Assembly (NCBI GenBank): GCA_018433775.1
Contig: JAHDQN010000050.1
Location: 1 to 47,655 of the forward strand
From: Deltaproteobacteria bacterium
GTDB taxonomy: Bacteria > Desulfobacterota > Desulfomonilia > UBA1062
DNA length: 47,655 nt
Direction: 5' to 3'
The notes beneath the pieces were generated by a model, which was not told the origin of the DNA, made no database searches, and saw nothing but the letters and a program-made list of their open reading frames with translations. A program made the translations under genes and the position numbers. This document shows, piece after piece, positions 35,566 to 43,382 of this stretch (positions are counted from its first letter, which is position 1; each line of letters begins with the position of its first letter).

Positions 35566-36156
35566 ATGCCAGATCTGATCAATAAGTCGGGTACGGGCTT
35601 CACCCATGATGACGGACGTGTGCACCTATTAAGGTTAAGGCAACATAATTATGTTGTGTTTGATATCGAGACTACAGGTCTCGACCCGAAGAAAGGAGAT
35701 CGTGTCATAAAAATCGGCGCTGTTGCCGTCAAAGAGGGTCTCATGGTTGAAGAGTTTCATAGCCTGATCAACGCGCCCCGAAAGATTTCAAGGGGGGCGC
35801 AAAAGGTCCACGGCATAACGAATGAAATATTCACAAGGGAGCCTTCGCCGGAGCAAGTCTTTTCCAATTTTCAAGCCTTCATGAATGGCAGTGTCTTAGT
35901 CGCTTACAACGCCAGGTTTGACATGAGTTTTCTAAAAGCCGAGTTCCACTGCCTGGGCCTGGATTTGGCTGACCGATATCGATGCACCCTCAAACTGAGC
36001 CGGAAGCGCTGTCCCAAATTAACCCACTATTCCCTAGTGCTTGCCTGCTGGTGTCAGTTCGGCGCTTTGCCTGAAGGGAGTCGTTTGCACCGTTCGCTGG
36101 ATGATACACGGTTACCTGCAATGAACTGGACCAGATCAACGGAGATAGCCAAGTGA
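35566..36156 (+). CDS. DnaQ-like DEDDh 3'-5' exonuclease heading the cas operon
   Basis: A 196-residue exonuclease of the DnaQ fold. Catalytic residues are all present: D33 and E35 in VVFDIETTGLD, D119 in AYNARFDMSFL, and H175 with D180 in LHRSLDDTR (DEDDh class). It should degrade single-stranded DNA or RNA ends from 3' to 5'. Its stop overlaps the GTG start of cas3 by 4 nt (GTGA), so it belongs to the CRISPR operon. Some I-E systems carry DnaQ fused to Cas2, where it trims prespacers; here it is a separate protein at the front. ATG 35566 has AAAGAGGAG almost touching it; GTG 35620 is a possible alternative just before the fold. The 27-nt repeat copy 35601-35627 lies inside the first codons. 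Confidence 0.88.
   Translation: MPDLINKSGTGFTHDDGRVHLLRLRQHNYVVFDIETTGLDPKKGDRVIKIGAVAVKEGLMVEEFHSLINAPRKISRGAQKVHGITNEIFTREPSPEQVFSNFQAFMNGSVLVAYNARFDMSFLKAEFHCLGLDLADRYRCTLKLSRKRCPKLTHYSLVLACWCQFGALPEGSRLHRSLDDTRLPAMNWTRSTEIAK
35601..35627 (+). repeat. 27-nt direct repeat, copy 2 (head of dnaQ-cas operon)
   Basis: CACCC, three variable bases, then ATGACGGACGTGTGCACCT (35609-35627), the same spacing and strand as at 32172. It lies 35 nt inside the annotated dnaQ frame and about 115 nt downstream of the putative promoter. It could be an operator or an attachment-site-like repeat. Confidence 0.75.
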
Positions 36157-38726
36157 TTAATGCGAAGACCCCCCCTAGCTTTTGGGCGAAAACCACAGAA
36201 AAAGGAAAACCAGGCATTTCTGTTTATGACCACATGATAAATGTAGGGTGTGTAGCGCACTGTATCGCTGAAATGTATCCAGTATTGCTGGAACGCTTCC
36301 AGATTGAGCCATCGATAGTTAGCGCGCTTGCTGCACTTCACGACCTCGGCAAGATTTCCCCAGGCTTTCAGCGTAAGTGTAAAGCCTGGCTGGAAGAGAA
36401 CAATCTGTCAAAGATAGATCGCAATTATGTTTGGGACACAGCGATGGAGTCTGACCATGGGAAGGTATCGCATGCTGCCATCCAGGCTTTACTTGTCGAG
36501 TTTGGGGCAGACCATTCCACAGCAAAATACCTATCCGCCGTGCTGGGAGCTCACCATGGTCGTTTGAATCCCCCTAATGACCGCGGATATCGGCCATCCA
36601 AAGGAATATCCGATTCGTCAAGCCGGATCGATTGGGATGCTGAACGCAGAATCAATGCACAAAGGATCTGGGATCGTTTTGCTGCAGCTGATACCTTTTC
36701 TGAAATGGACGACTCATCCCCACAACTGTGGTGGCTTGCGGGGCTCACTTCTGTTGCCGACTGGATAGGTTCCGATGAACGGTTCTTCCTGCCAGACGAG
36801 AGCAATGAAACAATTGATAAAAACGATGTAGCTCATGCCGCTCTTAAGGCAATAGGTTTCAAGAAAATAGAGCTTATTCCAGGACTTTCATTCCATGACT
36901 TGTTTCATGATCCAGAGCATCCTGAAATATCCTGGCATCCCAATGAGATGCAGGAGAAGGCATATCAAATCATCACCGGGCCTGGAGTCTACCTCATCGA
37001 GGCTCCCATGGGTATGGGTAAGACAGAAGCGGCACTGTGGGCATCATACCAACTACTGGCTTCGGGCAAAGCAACGGGCATTTATTTCGCGCTTCCTACG
37101 CAAGCGACCAGCAACCGGATGCACCTGCGAATGAAGGAGTTCGTGCGGCATGTTTCGAAAACACCCAGTGCAAGCCGATTGATCCATGGTAATTCATGGC
37201 TGTTTGACCAAGATGTGCAGCTCCAATCGGCAGCTACCTGCTCTGAATCGGTGAGAGAAGATGCAAGAACTGGGAGAGACTGGTTTGCCTCCTCGAAGCG
37301 CGCCTTGATTGCCCCCTTCGGCGTCGGGACTATTGACCAGGCTTTGCTTGGCGTGGTGGCTGCAAGGCATTTCTTTGTTAGGCATTTTGCTCTTGCAGGT
37401 AAGGTTGTCATTCTCGATGAAGTCCATTCCTATGACATCTATACGGGAACCCTCATCGATAAGCTCATAACAACGCTCGAAGGACTGGGCTGCACCGTCA
37501 TTATACTATCTGCAACATTGAGCGGAAAACGGTGCGGACAAATTATCGATTGCACAAATGGAGATTCAGACGATGCCGATCTTCCCTATCCAGTCATAGC
37601 CGGGCGGTCAGAAGGGTATCCACTTGCTCCAGTCTCTGTGACACCGCCTGTTCCGAGAGCTGTCAATGTGGAGTTTAGTTCGGTAGAAAATGCCGCCAGG
37701 GACGCCGTAGTACTCGCCCGAAAAGGTGGGGCCGTAATCTGGATCTGCAATACCATTGATGCTGCACAGCGGCAGTATCAGCAGTTTATCGATATGACAC
37801 ATAAAGAATTTCCTGTTGGTCTGCTCCATGCGAGATTTCCCTTCTGGCGGCGCGAAGAGCTTGAGCACACATGGATGGAACGGTTCGGAAAAGATGGAGC
37901 AACCAGATGCGGCTCGATTCTGGTGTCCACCCAGATAGTGGAGCAGAGCGTCGATCTCGATGCCGATCTCATGGTTACAGAGCTAGCACCTACCGATATG
38001 CTGCTCCAGCGCCTGGGGCGGCTCTGGCGGCATGAACGCGGAGTTCGGCCGGCAGGTCGGGCACGACTATGTATTATCGAAGAAGAACTGTCTGTCAAAG
38101 AGTTTCAGCGTCTTGAACCAAAGGCGATTGTGAAAGCAATGGGCAGCAAATCTCATGTATACTCCCCTTATGTTCTCCTCCGTTCTCTCTTGGTCTGGAA
38201 GCAAGCACAGCCTCAAATATCAATACCAGTGCAGATACGACAGCTGATCAGGTCCACCTACAAAGAAATGGAAAACGAGCCGGATTCATGGATGCAGCTT
38301 TATAACGAGTGGTTCGGAACAGATTCAGCAAAGGGGATGGCTGCCTTACGGAACTGCAATATCTGGCAGGTAGCCCTTGAAGATGCAGAAGGTGTCCAAA
38401 CCCGACTGAATGAACTGCCAACAACCGCAATGGTTCTTTGTTCCCAGCTCACAGAACAAGAAGCGGTCTTTTTGGACGGGTCGCGGTTTTATTTAGGGAA
38501 TGGCCAAAACCGGCTTGCGGCAGCGCAGGCGATTCACAAAAACTTGGTAAGGGTCCCAGAGTATTGTTTTGATCATATCCAGCACATTGAAGCATTTGCA
38601 GACTACCTTTATGGCAAACAGTGCATAGGGATTGTTTCTGAGAACGGAACAGTCAAAGTGCAGGGATTAAAGAAGGGCTTTCACTGTTTTTATTCAAATG
38701 AGCTGGGACTTGTCATGGAAAAATAA
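36153..38726 (+). CDS. cas3: CRISPR-associated helicase-nuclease Cas3 (type I-E)
   Basis: An 857-residue protein that is recruited by Cascade and unwinds and degrades target DNA. The HD nuclease domain has H27 (SVYDHMINVG) and H63-D64 (LAALHDLGK). The helicase has Walker A around K290 (APMGMGKTEAAL), D422-E-V-H (VILDEVHSYD), S453-A-T (ILSATLSG) and motif VI QRLGRLWRHER. All key residues are intact, so it should be active. The HD and helicase domains are fused in one chain as usual in I-E. Start GTG 36153 overlaps the dnaQ stop. Base composition of the whole cas block is clearly more AT-rich than the genes before 31910, suggesting horizontal gain. Confidence 0.97.
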   Translation: MINAKTPPSFWAKTTEKGKPGISVYDHMINVGCVAHCIAEMYPVLLERFQIEPSIVSALAALHDLGKISPGFQRKCKAWLEENNLSKIDRNYVWDTAMESDHGKVSHAAIQALLVEFGADHSTAKYLSAVLGAHHGRLNPPNDRGYRPSKGISDSSSRIDWDAERRINAQRIWDRFAAADTFSEMDDSSPQLWWLAGLTSVADWIGSDERFFLPDESNETIDKNDVAHAALKAIGFKKIELIPGLSFHDLFHDPEHPEISWHPNEMQEKAYQIITGPGVYLIEAPMGMGKTEAALWASYQLLASGKATGIYFALPTQATSNRMHLRMKEFVRHVSKTPSASRLIHGNSWLFDQDVQLQSAATCSESVREDARTGRDWFASSKRALIAPFGVGTIDQALLGVVAARHFFVRHFALAGKVVILDEVHSYDIYTGTLIDKLITTLEGLGCTVIILSATLSGKRCGQIIDCTNGDSDDADLPYPVIAGRSEGYPLAPVSVTPPVPRAVNVEFSSVENAARDAVVLARKGGAVIWICNTIDAAQRQYQQFIDMTHKEFPVGLLHARFPFWRREELEHTWMERFGKDGATRCGSILVSTQIVEQSVDLDADLMVTELAPTDMLLQRLGRLWRHERGVRPAGRARLCIIEEELSVKEFQRLEPKAIVKAMGSKSHVYSPYVLLRSLLVWKQAQPQISIPVQIRQLIRSTYKEMENEPDSWMQLYNEWFGTDSAKGMAALRNCNIWQVALEDAEGVQTRLNELPTTAMVLCSQLTEQEAVFLDGSRFYLGNGQNRLAAAQAIHKNLVRVPEYCFDHIQHIEAFADYLYGKQCIGIVSENGTVKVQGLKKGFHCFYSNELGLVMEK

Positions 38727-38743
38727 CCTGGAAAGGAGGAAAT

Positions 38744-40372
38744 ATGAATGTCGCCTTTGATAGATGGATTCCGGTTGTAACAACTTCGGGCAACCCGGAA
38801 AAGGCGAGTCTTGCAGAAGTCTTTACCCAGGGCAATGCCTATGCGGACCTTGCTGTGCGGCCCCATGAACGGGTTGCACTGATGCGCCTCTTTCTCTGCA
38901 TCGCCCATGCAGCGTTGGATGGACCGAGAAATTACCCTGAATGGCGTGATGTGCCGAAACAGTTGGCTGAAAAAGTATACATGTATTTGACTAAATGGGA
39001 TGGAAAGGGATCGTTTGAGTTGTTTCACCCCGATAAACCCTGGCTACAGGTAGCTGCGCTGAGGGGGGTGGAAAAGGGAAACGGCAATGCAGGACAGACT
39101 TCGCCTGTGGCTCTTCTTGATTTTGAATTAGCGACAGGTAACAGAACAACTCTTTTTGATCATTCAGGATCAATGACTGTAAGGATGATCGATCCAGGAA
39201 GAATCGCTTTAAATCTCTTAACATTTCAAAACTTCTCTTCTGGCGGAGGCTCCCCCGTTGCTCAATGGGATAAAACTAAAACTATGCAAGTGGGAAATCC
39301 TGATGCGCCGTGTCTCTCGCAATCCATGGCTCACTGTCTTCTCAGGGGCAGGAACTTGAAAGAAACCATACATCTGAACCTGCCTACATATGAGCGTATT
39401 GGAATGCTTTACCTTGGATATTCGTATAACAAGAAAGAAAAGAAAGACTTGTTTGCCAAAGTAGACCTTGGCCGGCCAGTATGGGAATGTTTTCCTGGCA
39501 CTCCTGAGGATTCAGAGGCAATTGTGAATGCAACACGGACATACATGGGTCGATTGGTACCAGTCTCCCGGTGGGTACGCCTTATCGAGAATACCGACCA
39601 GATGTATTGCTGCAACGGATTTAAATACGACACTTACAGGGATGGTTTCCCTGCCGAACCGACATCATCAGTTCGCTTGATAAAACGTAGAGACAAAAAA
39701 GGAATTGAAACAGAAGAAAGAAAGATTGTCGGCATCGGCCCAGGCAGGGCTATTTGGCGTGAATTGTCAGCACTTATGGCAAAGCGTTCTGCCGAAGGGC
39801 TTGGGGGGCCGCTGGCAATGGATAATGCACCAAACGATATGGCGTATGACTTTCACGTCTGTGCCATGATCCGAGATCAGGCGTCTATGGATATTGCTAT
39901 TGATTCCGTTTTTCACATCAGGCCCGCTCTCCAGAACAACCTTGGTGCTTATTCGGACGAGGTGGCCCGTTCGGAAAGAATCTACTATCGCCTTCGCAGA
40001 GCTGTGGGAACTTATCGCTCTACAATCGACAATGACTGGGTGCCTCGTGTTAAACGTTCGCAACCCAGGGACCAGTCAAAGCTTAAGGATCGCTTGGCAC
40101 AGACAGCCTCCCTTTTTTATTGGACAACTGTCGAAAAGAACCTACCGCTCCTGATGGACCATATCGAAGCCATCGGAACAGATAACGCGATACCTACACG
40201 TGCGGCATGGAGAAAAATGATTTTTGCTGCTGCCTGTGATGCCTATCGGACTGCTTGCGGACAGGAGAGCCCACGGCAGAGGCATGCCTTTGCCAAAGGG
40301 TGGCAAGTATTGACTTCAAAAAGAGAGGAACCTGAACAGGAGATGAATGAGAATAATGAGGAGGATGTATGA
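38744..40372 (+). CDS. cse1: Cascade large subunit Cse1 (CasA, Cas8e)
   Basis: A 542-residue Cse1/CasA protein, the large Cascade subunit that reads the PAM and recruits Cas3. It begins MNVAFDRWIPVVTTSGNPEK in the style of the family and has the characteristic FELFHPDKPWLQ block and FSSGGGSPVAQWD loop. A Cys pair is visible in MYCCNGFKYD. The gene follows cas3 by 17 nt with GGAAAGGAGG. It ends within an ATGA overlap with cse2. Confidence 0.95.
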   Translation: MNVAFDRWIPVVTTSGNPEKASLAEVFTQGNAYADLAVRPHERVALMRLFLCIAHAALDGPRNYPEWRDVPKQLAEKVYMYLTKWDGKGSFELFHPDKPWLQVAALRGVEKGNGNAGQTSPVALLDFELATGNRTTLFDHSGSMTVRMIDPGRIALNLLTFQNFSSGGGSPVAQWDKTKTMQVGNPDAPCLSQSMAHCLLRGRNLKETIHLNLPTYERIGMLYLGYSYNKKEKKDLFAKVDLGRPVWECFPGTPEDSEAIVNATRTYMGRLVPVSRWVRLIENTDQMYCCNGFKYDTYRDGFPAEPTSSVRLIKRRDKKGIETEERKIVGIGPGRAIWRELSALMAKRSAEGLGGPLAMDNAPNDMAYDFHVCAMIRDQASMDIAIDSVFHIRPALQNNLGAYSDEVARSERIYYRLRRAVGTYRSTIDNDWVPRVKRSQPRDQSKLKDRLAQTASLFYWTTVEKNLPLLMDHIEAIGTDNAIPTRAAWRKMIFAAACDAYRTACGQESPRQRHAFAKGWQVLTSKREEPEQEMNENNEEDV

Positions 40373-40860
40373 GTTGGCTTCTCGAAAGGCTTCAAAAATA
40401 TAAAGACGATCGGGGGATGATGGCCAACCTTCGATGTGTGCTTGTGAAAAACAAAAGACACCGTGCCTGGCCTGCACTAAACCGTCTGGGGGTGGCAATC
40501 GATGATGAAATAACGGCTTTTATCGCTGGGTTGTTCGCTTCCCATCCTGAAACAGTGGGTACAGGAAATTTAGGAAATACCTGCAAGTCAGTCGAACAGC
40601 TGAGGAATGAAAAGCGAGGCGATGATAACAAACTGACCCCTACGGAACGCCGCTTCCAGTATCTGCTTGCCGCTGAGAGAGGAGAGGAGTTGTATCAGCG
40701 CGTTCTTCGTATGGTCCTTATGGCAAAGGCCCAGGGTATCTCAGTCAATTACGAGCAGCTGGAGACTGATCTCAAATTCTGGGGTGACCGCATAAAAACA
40801 GAATGGGCTGCTGCCTTCTGGGCAACAGGTTCAACGCCTGTCTACGAGGAGGGGGTATGA
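40369..40860 (+). CDS. cse2: Cascade small subunit Cse2 (CasB)
   Basis: A 163-residue all-helical protein, the small subunit that stabilises the R-loop in Cascade. LLERLQKYKDDRGMMANLRC begins it, and TPTERRFQYLLAAERGEELY is a typical Cse2 block. The size fits the family. ATG 40369 overlaps the cse1 stop (ATGA), and the cse2 stop overlaps the next start in the same way, so translation is coupled. Confidence 0.93.
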   Translation: MSWLLERLQKYKDDRGMMANLRCVLVKNKRHRAWPALNRLGVAIDDEITAFIAGLFASHPETVGTGNLGNTCKSVEQLRNEKRGDDNKLTPTERRFQYLLAAERGEELYQRVLRMVLMAKAQGISVNYEQLETDLKFWGDRIKTEWAAAFWATGSTPVYEEGV

Positions 40861-41528
40861 CCTGGCTGGCCCGGTTGGAAATCGATTCGGAAGCCCTTCG
40901 TGCTAAAAACATTTCAGATGATTTCTATGCATGGCACAAAATGCTGTGGGAGTGCTATCCTGATGCCCCGGATGCCAAACGGGACTTTCTGACGCGAGTG
41001 GATCAACTGGAAGGGGCTTTGCGGTTCTGGGTTCTAGCTGAACGCAAGCCTGTGCGCCCGCACTGGTGTCCTCCTGAAGGTTTTGCCGTGAAAGAGATAG
41101 CCCAATCGTTTTTCACACACAAGTACTATGCTTTCGACATGCGGGTAAATCCCGTGAAGAAAAAAGTACAGCGTGGCACAAATGGAGAAACTTTATTCCG
41201 GTCGAATGGAAAACGGAAAAGCGGGAAACGGGTACCCCTGGTTAACCCGGATGAGCTTCGTGCATGGCTCGATCGTAAGGCGACATCAGGAGGCTTCACA
41301 ATAGCCGATAACAAGCCACTTGAGATCGGCCCCATGAACGAGTGTTTTTTCAGGAAGAAAGATAAAAGGACCGGTAGGGAACAGTCGGCCTACCATGGAG
41401 GAGTCCAGTTCCGGGGAATCCTGGAGGTAACCGACCCGGTAAAGTTCAGATTTGCTTATTGCCACGGCATCGGTAGCGCCAAGGCCTTCGGCTTCGGACT
41501 GATGCTGCTGGCGCCGGTAGCACTGTAA
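40857..41528 (+). CDS. cas6e: CRISPR RNA endonuclease Cas6e, in an unusual position
   Basis: A 223-residue Cas6e that cuts the pre-crRNA repeat hairpin and stays bound to the crRNA 3' end. ATG 40857 lies in an ATGA overlap with cse2; a longer upstream in-frame start would add 18 unrelated residues. The motif FYAWHKMLWECYPDAPDAKR corresponds to the family's catalytic block, with H27 at the place of the catalytic His of characterised Cas6e proteins and Y24 nearby. The Gly-rich C-terminal loop reads GIGSAKAFGFGLMLLAPV. In most I-E operons this gene follows cas5e; here it sits between cse2 and cas7, and a stub of another copy remains after cas5e. Confidence 0.95.
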   Translation: MTWLARLEIDSEALRAKNISDDFYAWHKMLWECYPDAPDAKRDFLTRVDQLEGALRFWVLAERKPVRPHWCPPEGFAVKEIAQSFFTHKYYAFDMRVNPVKKKVQRGTNGETLFRSNGKRKSGKRVPLVNPDELRAWLDRKATSGGFTIADNKPLEIGPMNECFFRKKDKRTGREQSAYHGGVQFRGILEVTDPVKFRFAYCHGIGSAKAFGFGLMLLAPVAL

Positions 41529-41554
41529 TACTACAAATTACGAAGGAGAATACC

Positions 41555-42592
41555 ATGAAGCATTTAGAGTTACATATCATTCAATCTGTCCCTGTCGCCT
41601 GTCTAAACCGTGATGACCTCAACTCCCCGAAAACGGCAATTTTTGGCGGAGTGCAGCGGGCAAGGGTATCCAGCCAGTCATGGAAGCGTGCCATTCGTGA
41701 AATGGCCAAAGAACTATCTCCCGCCTTGTTCAAGGGGGAGAGGACTCGATTAATGTTTGAACCCCTTCTTGAGGAAATGAAAGCTGCCGGGCTTTCTGCC
41801 TCTGAGGCTGAGGATGGGGCAAAAAAGATCGTTGATGCCCTAGTGAAACTGGACTCGAAATCGAATGATAAGGTAAAGTCTACCACGTTGTATTTCATGT
41901 CCCCCCTTGAACTCAAGACGCTGGCAAAATCCTATGCGGAAACGAAAGATGTCAAAAAGGCATTGAAGGCGGTTGATGCTGGTGTTTTAAAGGATGCCGC
42001 TGACATTTCGATTTTCGGCCGTATGGTAGCAAACGACCACTCGCTGACAGTCGAGGCGGCTTCCATGTTTTCGCATGCCCTTTCAACTCACAAGGTGGAT
42101 AATGAGATTGATTTCTTTGCAGCAGTAGATGACTTGCAGCCCAAGGAAGAGACCGGTGCCGGAATGACCAGTACGCTTGAATTCAATTCTGCAACTTTCT
42201 ATCGGTTTGCAGCACTCAATCTCGACATGCTGGCTGATAAAGAACACCTTGGCGGCATGACCAGTGATGAAAGAAAGAGGGTCGTGCGTACATTTGTGGA
42301 ATCGACTATCAAGGCTATGCCGGGAGCACGTAAGAATACCATGAATGGCAACACTCTGCCGACTTATGTACTTGGCGTGGTCCGGGAGAAGGGGCATCCG
42401 ATCCAATTGGTAAATGCCTTTGAGAATGCTGTACGGCCCTCTTCAGGCTATTCAACAAAATCAGTTGATCTGCTCAAGGCGGAGTACTTGAATCTGAAGA
42501 AAACATGGAGCTTGAATGCGGTCATGGAGAAAGCAATTCCCGAGGTAAACATGCATGAATTCCTGGATGAGGTAGAAAAGCATGTCATCTGA
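41555..42592 (+). CDS. cas7: Cascade backbone subunit Cas7e (CasC, Cse4)
   Basis: A 345-residue Cas7e, which forms the six-copy backbone that holds the crRNA spacer. The N-terminus has LHIIQSVPVACLNRDDLNSP, GGVQRARVSSQSWKRAIR and the middle ADISIFGRMVAND and EETGAGMTSTLEFNSATFYR, all strong family blocks. The C-terminus ends near EFLDEVEKHVI. Ribosome binding site GAAGGAG precedes ATG 41555, and the end overlaps cas5e by 11 nt. Confidence 0.96.
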   Translation: MKHLELHIIQSVPVACLNRDDLNSPKTAIFGGVQRARVSSQSWKRAIREMAKELSPALFKGERTRLMFEPLLEEMKAAGLSASEAEDGAKKIVDALVKLDSKSNDKVKSTTLYFMSPLELKTLAKSYAETKDVKKALKAVDAGVLKDAADISIFGRMVANDHSLTVEAASMFSHALSTHKVDNEIDFFAAVDDLQPKEETGAGMTSTLEFNSATFYRFAALNLDMLADKEHLGGMTSDERKRVVRTFVESTIKAMPGARKNTMNGNTLPTYVLGVVREKGHPIQLVNAFENAVRPSSGYSTKSVDLLKAEYLNLKKTWSLNAVMEKAIPEVNMHEFLDEVEKHVI

Positions 42593-43295
42593 CAAAAGAT
42601 ATATTGCGCTCTCCTTTGAGGGGCCGATCCAATCCTGGGGATTCGACAGTCAATACAATCGTCGGTATACCGGTCTCATGCCTACCAAGAGTGCTGTTGC
42701 CGGAATGTGCTGCGCCGCATTAGGCTACTCACGTGGGAGCAGAGAGGAACACGTTTTCCTGGAAAGGTTCGGTGCAATAAGAATGATTGCAATAGCGATC
42801 CCCCGGAAAGTCGGAAAAAACGATTTGAAGGTCCAGAGGATGCAAGATTATCACACCGTAGAGAATACAATGCGGGCCAGAGGTGTATTGAATACCGATT
42901 GCGTCCTGACCTATCGTCAATACTTGACAGATGCATCTTTCGGAGTCCTTTTGGAAGGCGATGCAGATCTTTTGAGAGAAATCGCTGCAGCACTTGCTGA
43001 TCCGAAATGGGGCATCTGGCTCGGGAGAAAGACATGCATCCCTTCTGCCCCGGTGCTTGCCGGGTTAAAGGACAATTTTGGCAATCTCTCGGGTCTGGTG
43101 AAGGAAAAGCGTGAAGATGCACTGATCCTTCTCATTGGTGAAAAACCACTCGAGTGTTTTACCTATCAGGAAGAAGCAGAAGCATTTATTGATGGAATAG
43201 ATACAATTAATGATACACCTGTATCATTCGCATCTGAGCGAAGGTTATTCTCACCAAGGAGGGTTCGTACCGTTCGTGGCAAGGCAAAGGGATGA
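42582..43295 (+). CDS. cas5: Cascade subunit Cas5e (CasD)
   Basis: A 237-residue Cas5e, which caps the crRNA 5' handle. Family blocks are ALSFEGPIQSWGFDSQYNRR (RAMP first strand with the QSWG motif), PTKSAVAGMCCAALGYSRG and LTYRQYLTDASF, and the end has RRLFSPRRVR. Length is usual. It overlaps cas7 by 11 nt. Its stop TGA lies inside an ATGA whose ATG opens the cas6e stub (43292-43348), the normal coupling for cas5e to cas6e. Confidence 0.95.
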   Translation: MSSDKRYIALSFEGPIQSWGFDSQYNRRYTGLMPTKSAVAGMCCAALGYSRGSREEHVFLERFGAIRMIAIAIPRKVGKNDLKVQRMQDYHTVENTMRARGVLNTDCVLTYRQYLTDASFGVLLEGDADLLREIAAALADPKWGIWLGRKTCIPSAPVLAGLKDNFGNLSGLVKEKREDALILLIGEKPLECFTYQEEAEAFIDGIDTINDTPVSFASERRLFSPRRVRTVRGKAKG

Positions 43296-43348
43296 TATAC
43301 AAATCCAAGGCCTTCGGCTGCGGCCTGATGCTCGTACGCAGGGCATAA
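43292..43348 (+). pseudogene. cas6e: In-frame stub of a second cas6e (start codon plus C-terminus)
   Basis: ATG 43292 overlaps the cas5e stop by ATGA and the 18-codon frame reads MIYKSKAFGCGLMLVRRA, stop TAA at 43346. KSKAFGCGLMLV matches the C-terminal Gly-rich loop of Cas6e (here SAKAFGFGLMLL in the intact copy), and the E. coli protein ends in a similar K-S-M-G-C-G-L pattern. So the first codons and last 15 codons of a cas6e remain, with about 200 codons missing between, in frame. The gene position is the canonical one. It cannot encode a working enzyme. Confidence 0.8.
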
Positions 43349-43382
43349 TAAATCACGGATATGCTCCTCAAAAGGATAGAAA

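Noticed and set aside
40803..40856. Eighteen-residue N-terminal extension of Cas6e
   Set aside because: It overlaps cse2 deeply and has no similarity; the ATGA start at 40857 gives the normal Cas6e beginning.
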